DNA of 6,399 bases from CAZGSG01 sp964528095 (GTDB taxonomy: Bacteria; Bacteroidota; Bacteroidia; Chitinophagales; Chitinophagaceae): positions 1 through 6,399 of the forward strand of contig CAZGSG010000338.1 of the NCBI GenBank assembly GCA_964528095.1, written 5' to 3'. Under the pieces are notes generated by a model. That model was not told where the DNA came from, ran no database searches, and saw nothing but the letters and a program-made list of their open reading frames with translations. Shown here piece by piece: positions 6,296 through 6,399 of this stretch. The translations under genes were made by a program, and so were the position numbers. The first letter of the stretch is position 1. Each line of letters opens with the position of its first letter.

Positions 6296-6399
6296 CGTTC
6301 TACAACCCTGTCCTTTACAGAAATCACCTTGTATCCTATATCTCTTAATATGATCTTATAATTTCCTGGTTGAAGATAAAGACTGAAATAACCATAATC
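6292..6399 (-). CDS. C-terminal end of an unidentified protein, possibly carboxypeptidase-regulatory-like domain
   Basis: The last 35 codons of a minus-strand gene run in from the right edge and end at a TAG (6292-6294). The translation begins DYGYFSLYLQPGNYKIILRD and finishes IGYKVISVKDRVVER. The pattern of a Gly/aromatic strand, then LQPGNYKI and a further GYK strand, resembles the end of CarboxypepD_reg-like or Cna-B-like beta-sandwich modules, where a PGxY motif precedes the last strands. These modules are frequent in Bacteroidota envelope proteins. The fragment is too short for a firm family call. No stop interrupts the frame up to the edge. The stop codon is provided by the outer end of the adjacent palindromic element. 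Confidence 0.6.
   Translation of the reverse strand, partial: DYGYFSLYLQPGNYKIILRDIGYKVISVKDRVVER

Overview
This window looks like a small metagenomic contig from a member of the Bacteroidota, most likely the Chitinophagaceae. The evidence is the style of the GyrA, a PorT-like outer-membrane barrel with a short signal peptide, a GYF_2-type membrane protein, moderate-to-low GC, weak Shine-Dalgarno signals and AT-rich intergenic inverted repeats. This placement is inferred from protein character, not from a search. Both ends are cut inside genes.

Layout. Positions 1 to about 251 are clearly GC-richer and encode, on the plus strand, a fragment of a phage-virion-like protein. They abut a minus-strand gyrA, for which 699 codons are present (2327 down to 231). 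The phage reading and the gyrA reading share the same 21 bases at 231-251. This suggests that the left end is an assembly or ligation chimera and not a real locus. The 248-bp space 2328-2575 separates gyrA from a divergent plus-strand gene (2576-4105). That gene encodes a cytoplasmic GYF_2 domain, one transmembrane helix and a periplasmic beta-rich domain. It converges on a minus-strand outer-membrane beta-barrel gene (4193-4765), with a perfect 24-bp inverted repeat between the two stop codons. Divergent from the barrel gene, 99 bp away, is a stand-alone saccharopine dehydrogenase of the LYS9 type (4865-6184), which belongs to lysine metabolism. It converges on the 3' end of another minus-strand gene (6292-6399, partial).

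The most notable structure is the 115-bp element at 6181-6295. It holds three 22-bp palindromes separated by two near-identical 21-22 bp linkers, and it is bounded by 12-bp terminal inverted repeats. The TAG inside each terminal repeat is the stop codon of the gene on that side. This is best read as a REP- or MITE-like element. The genes do not form an operon and their strands alternate, so no multi-gene pathway or defence system is evident. Housekeeping (gyrase), lysine metabolism and envelope functions sit side by side.
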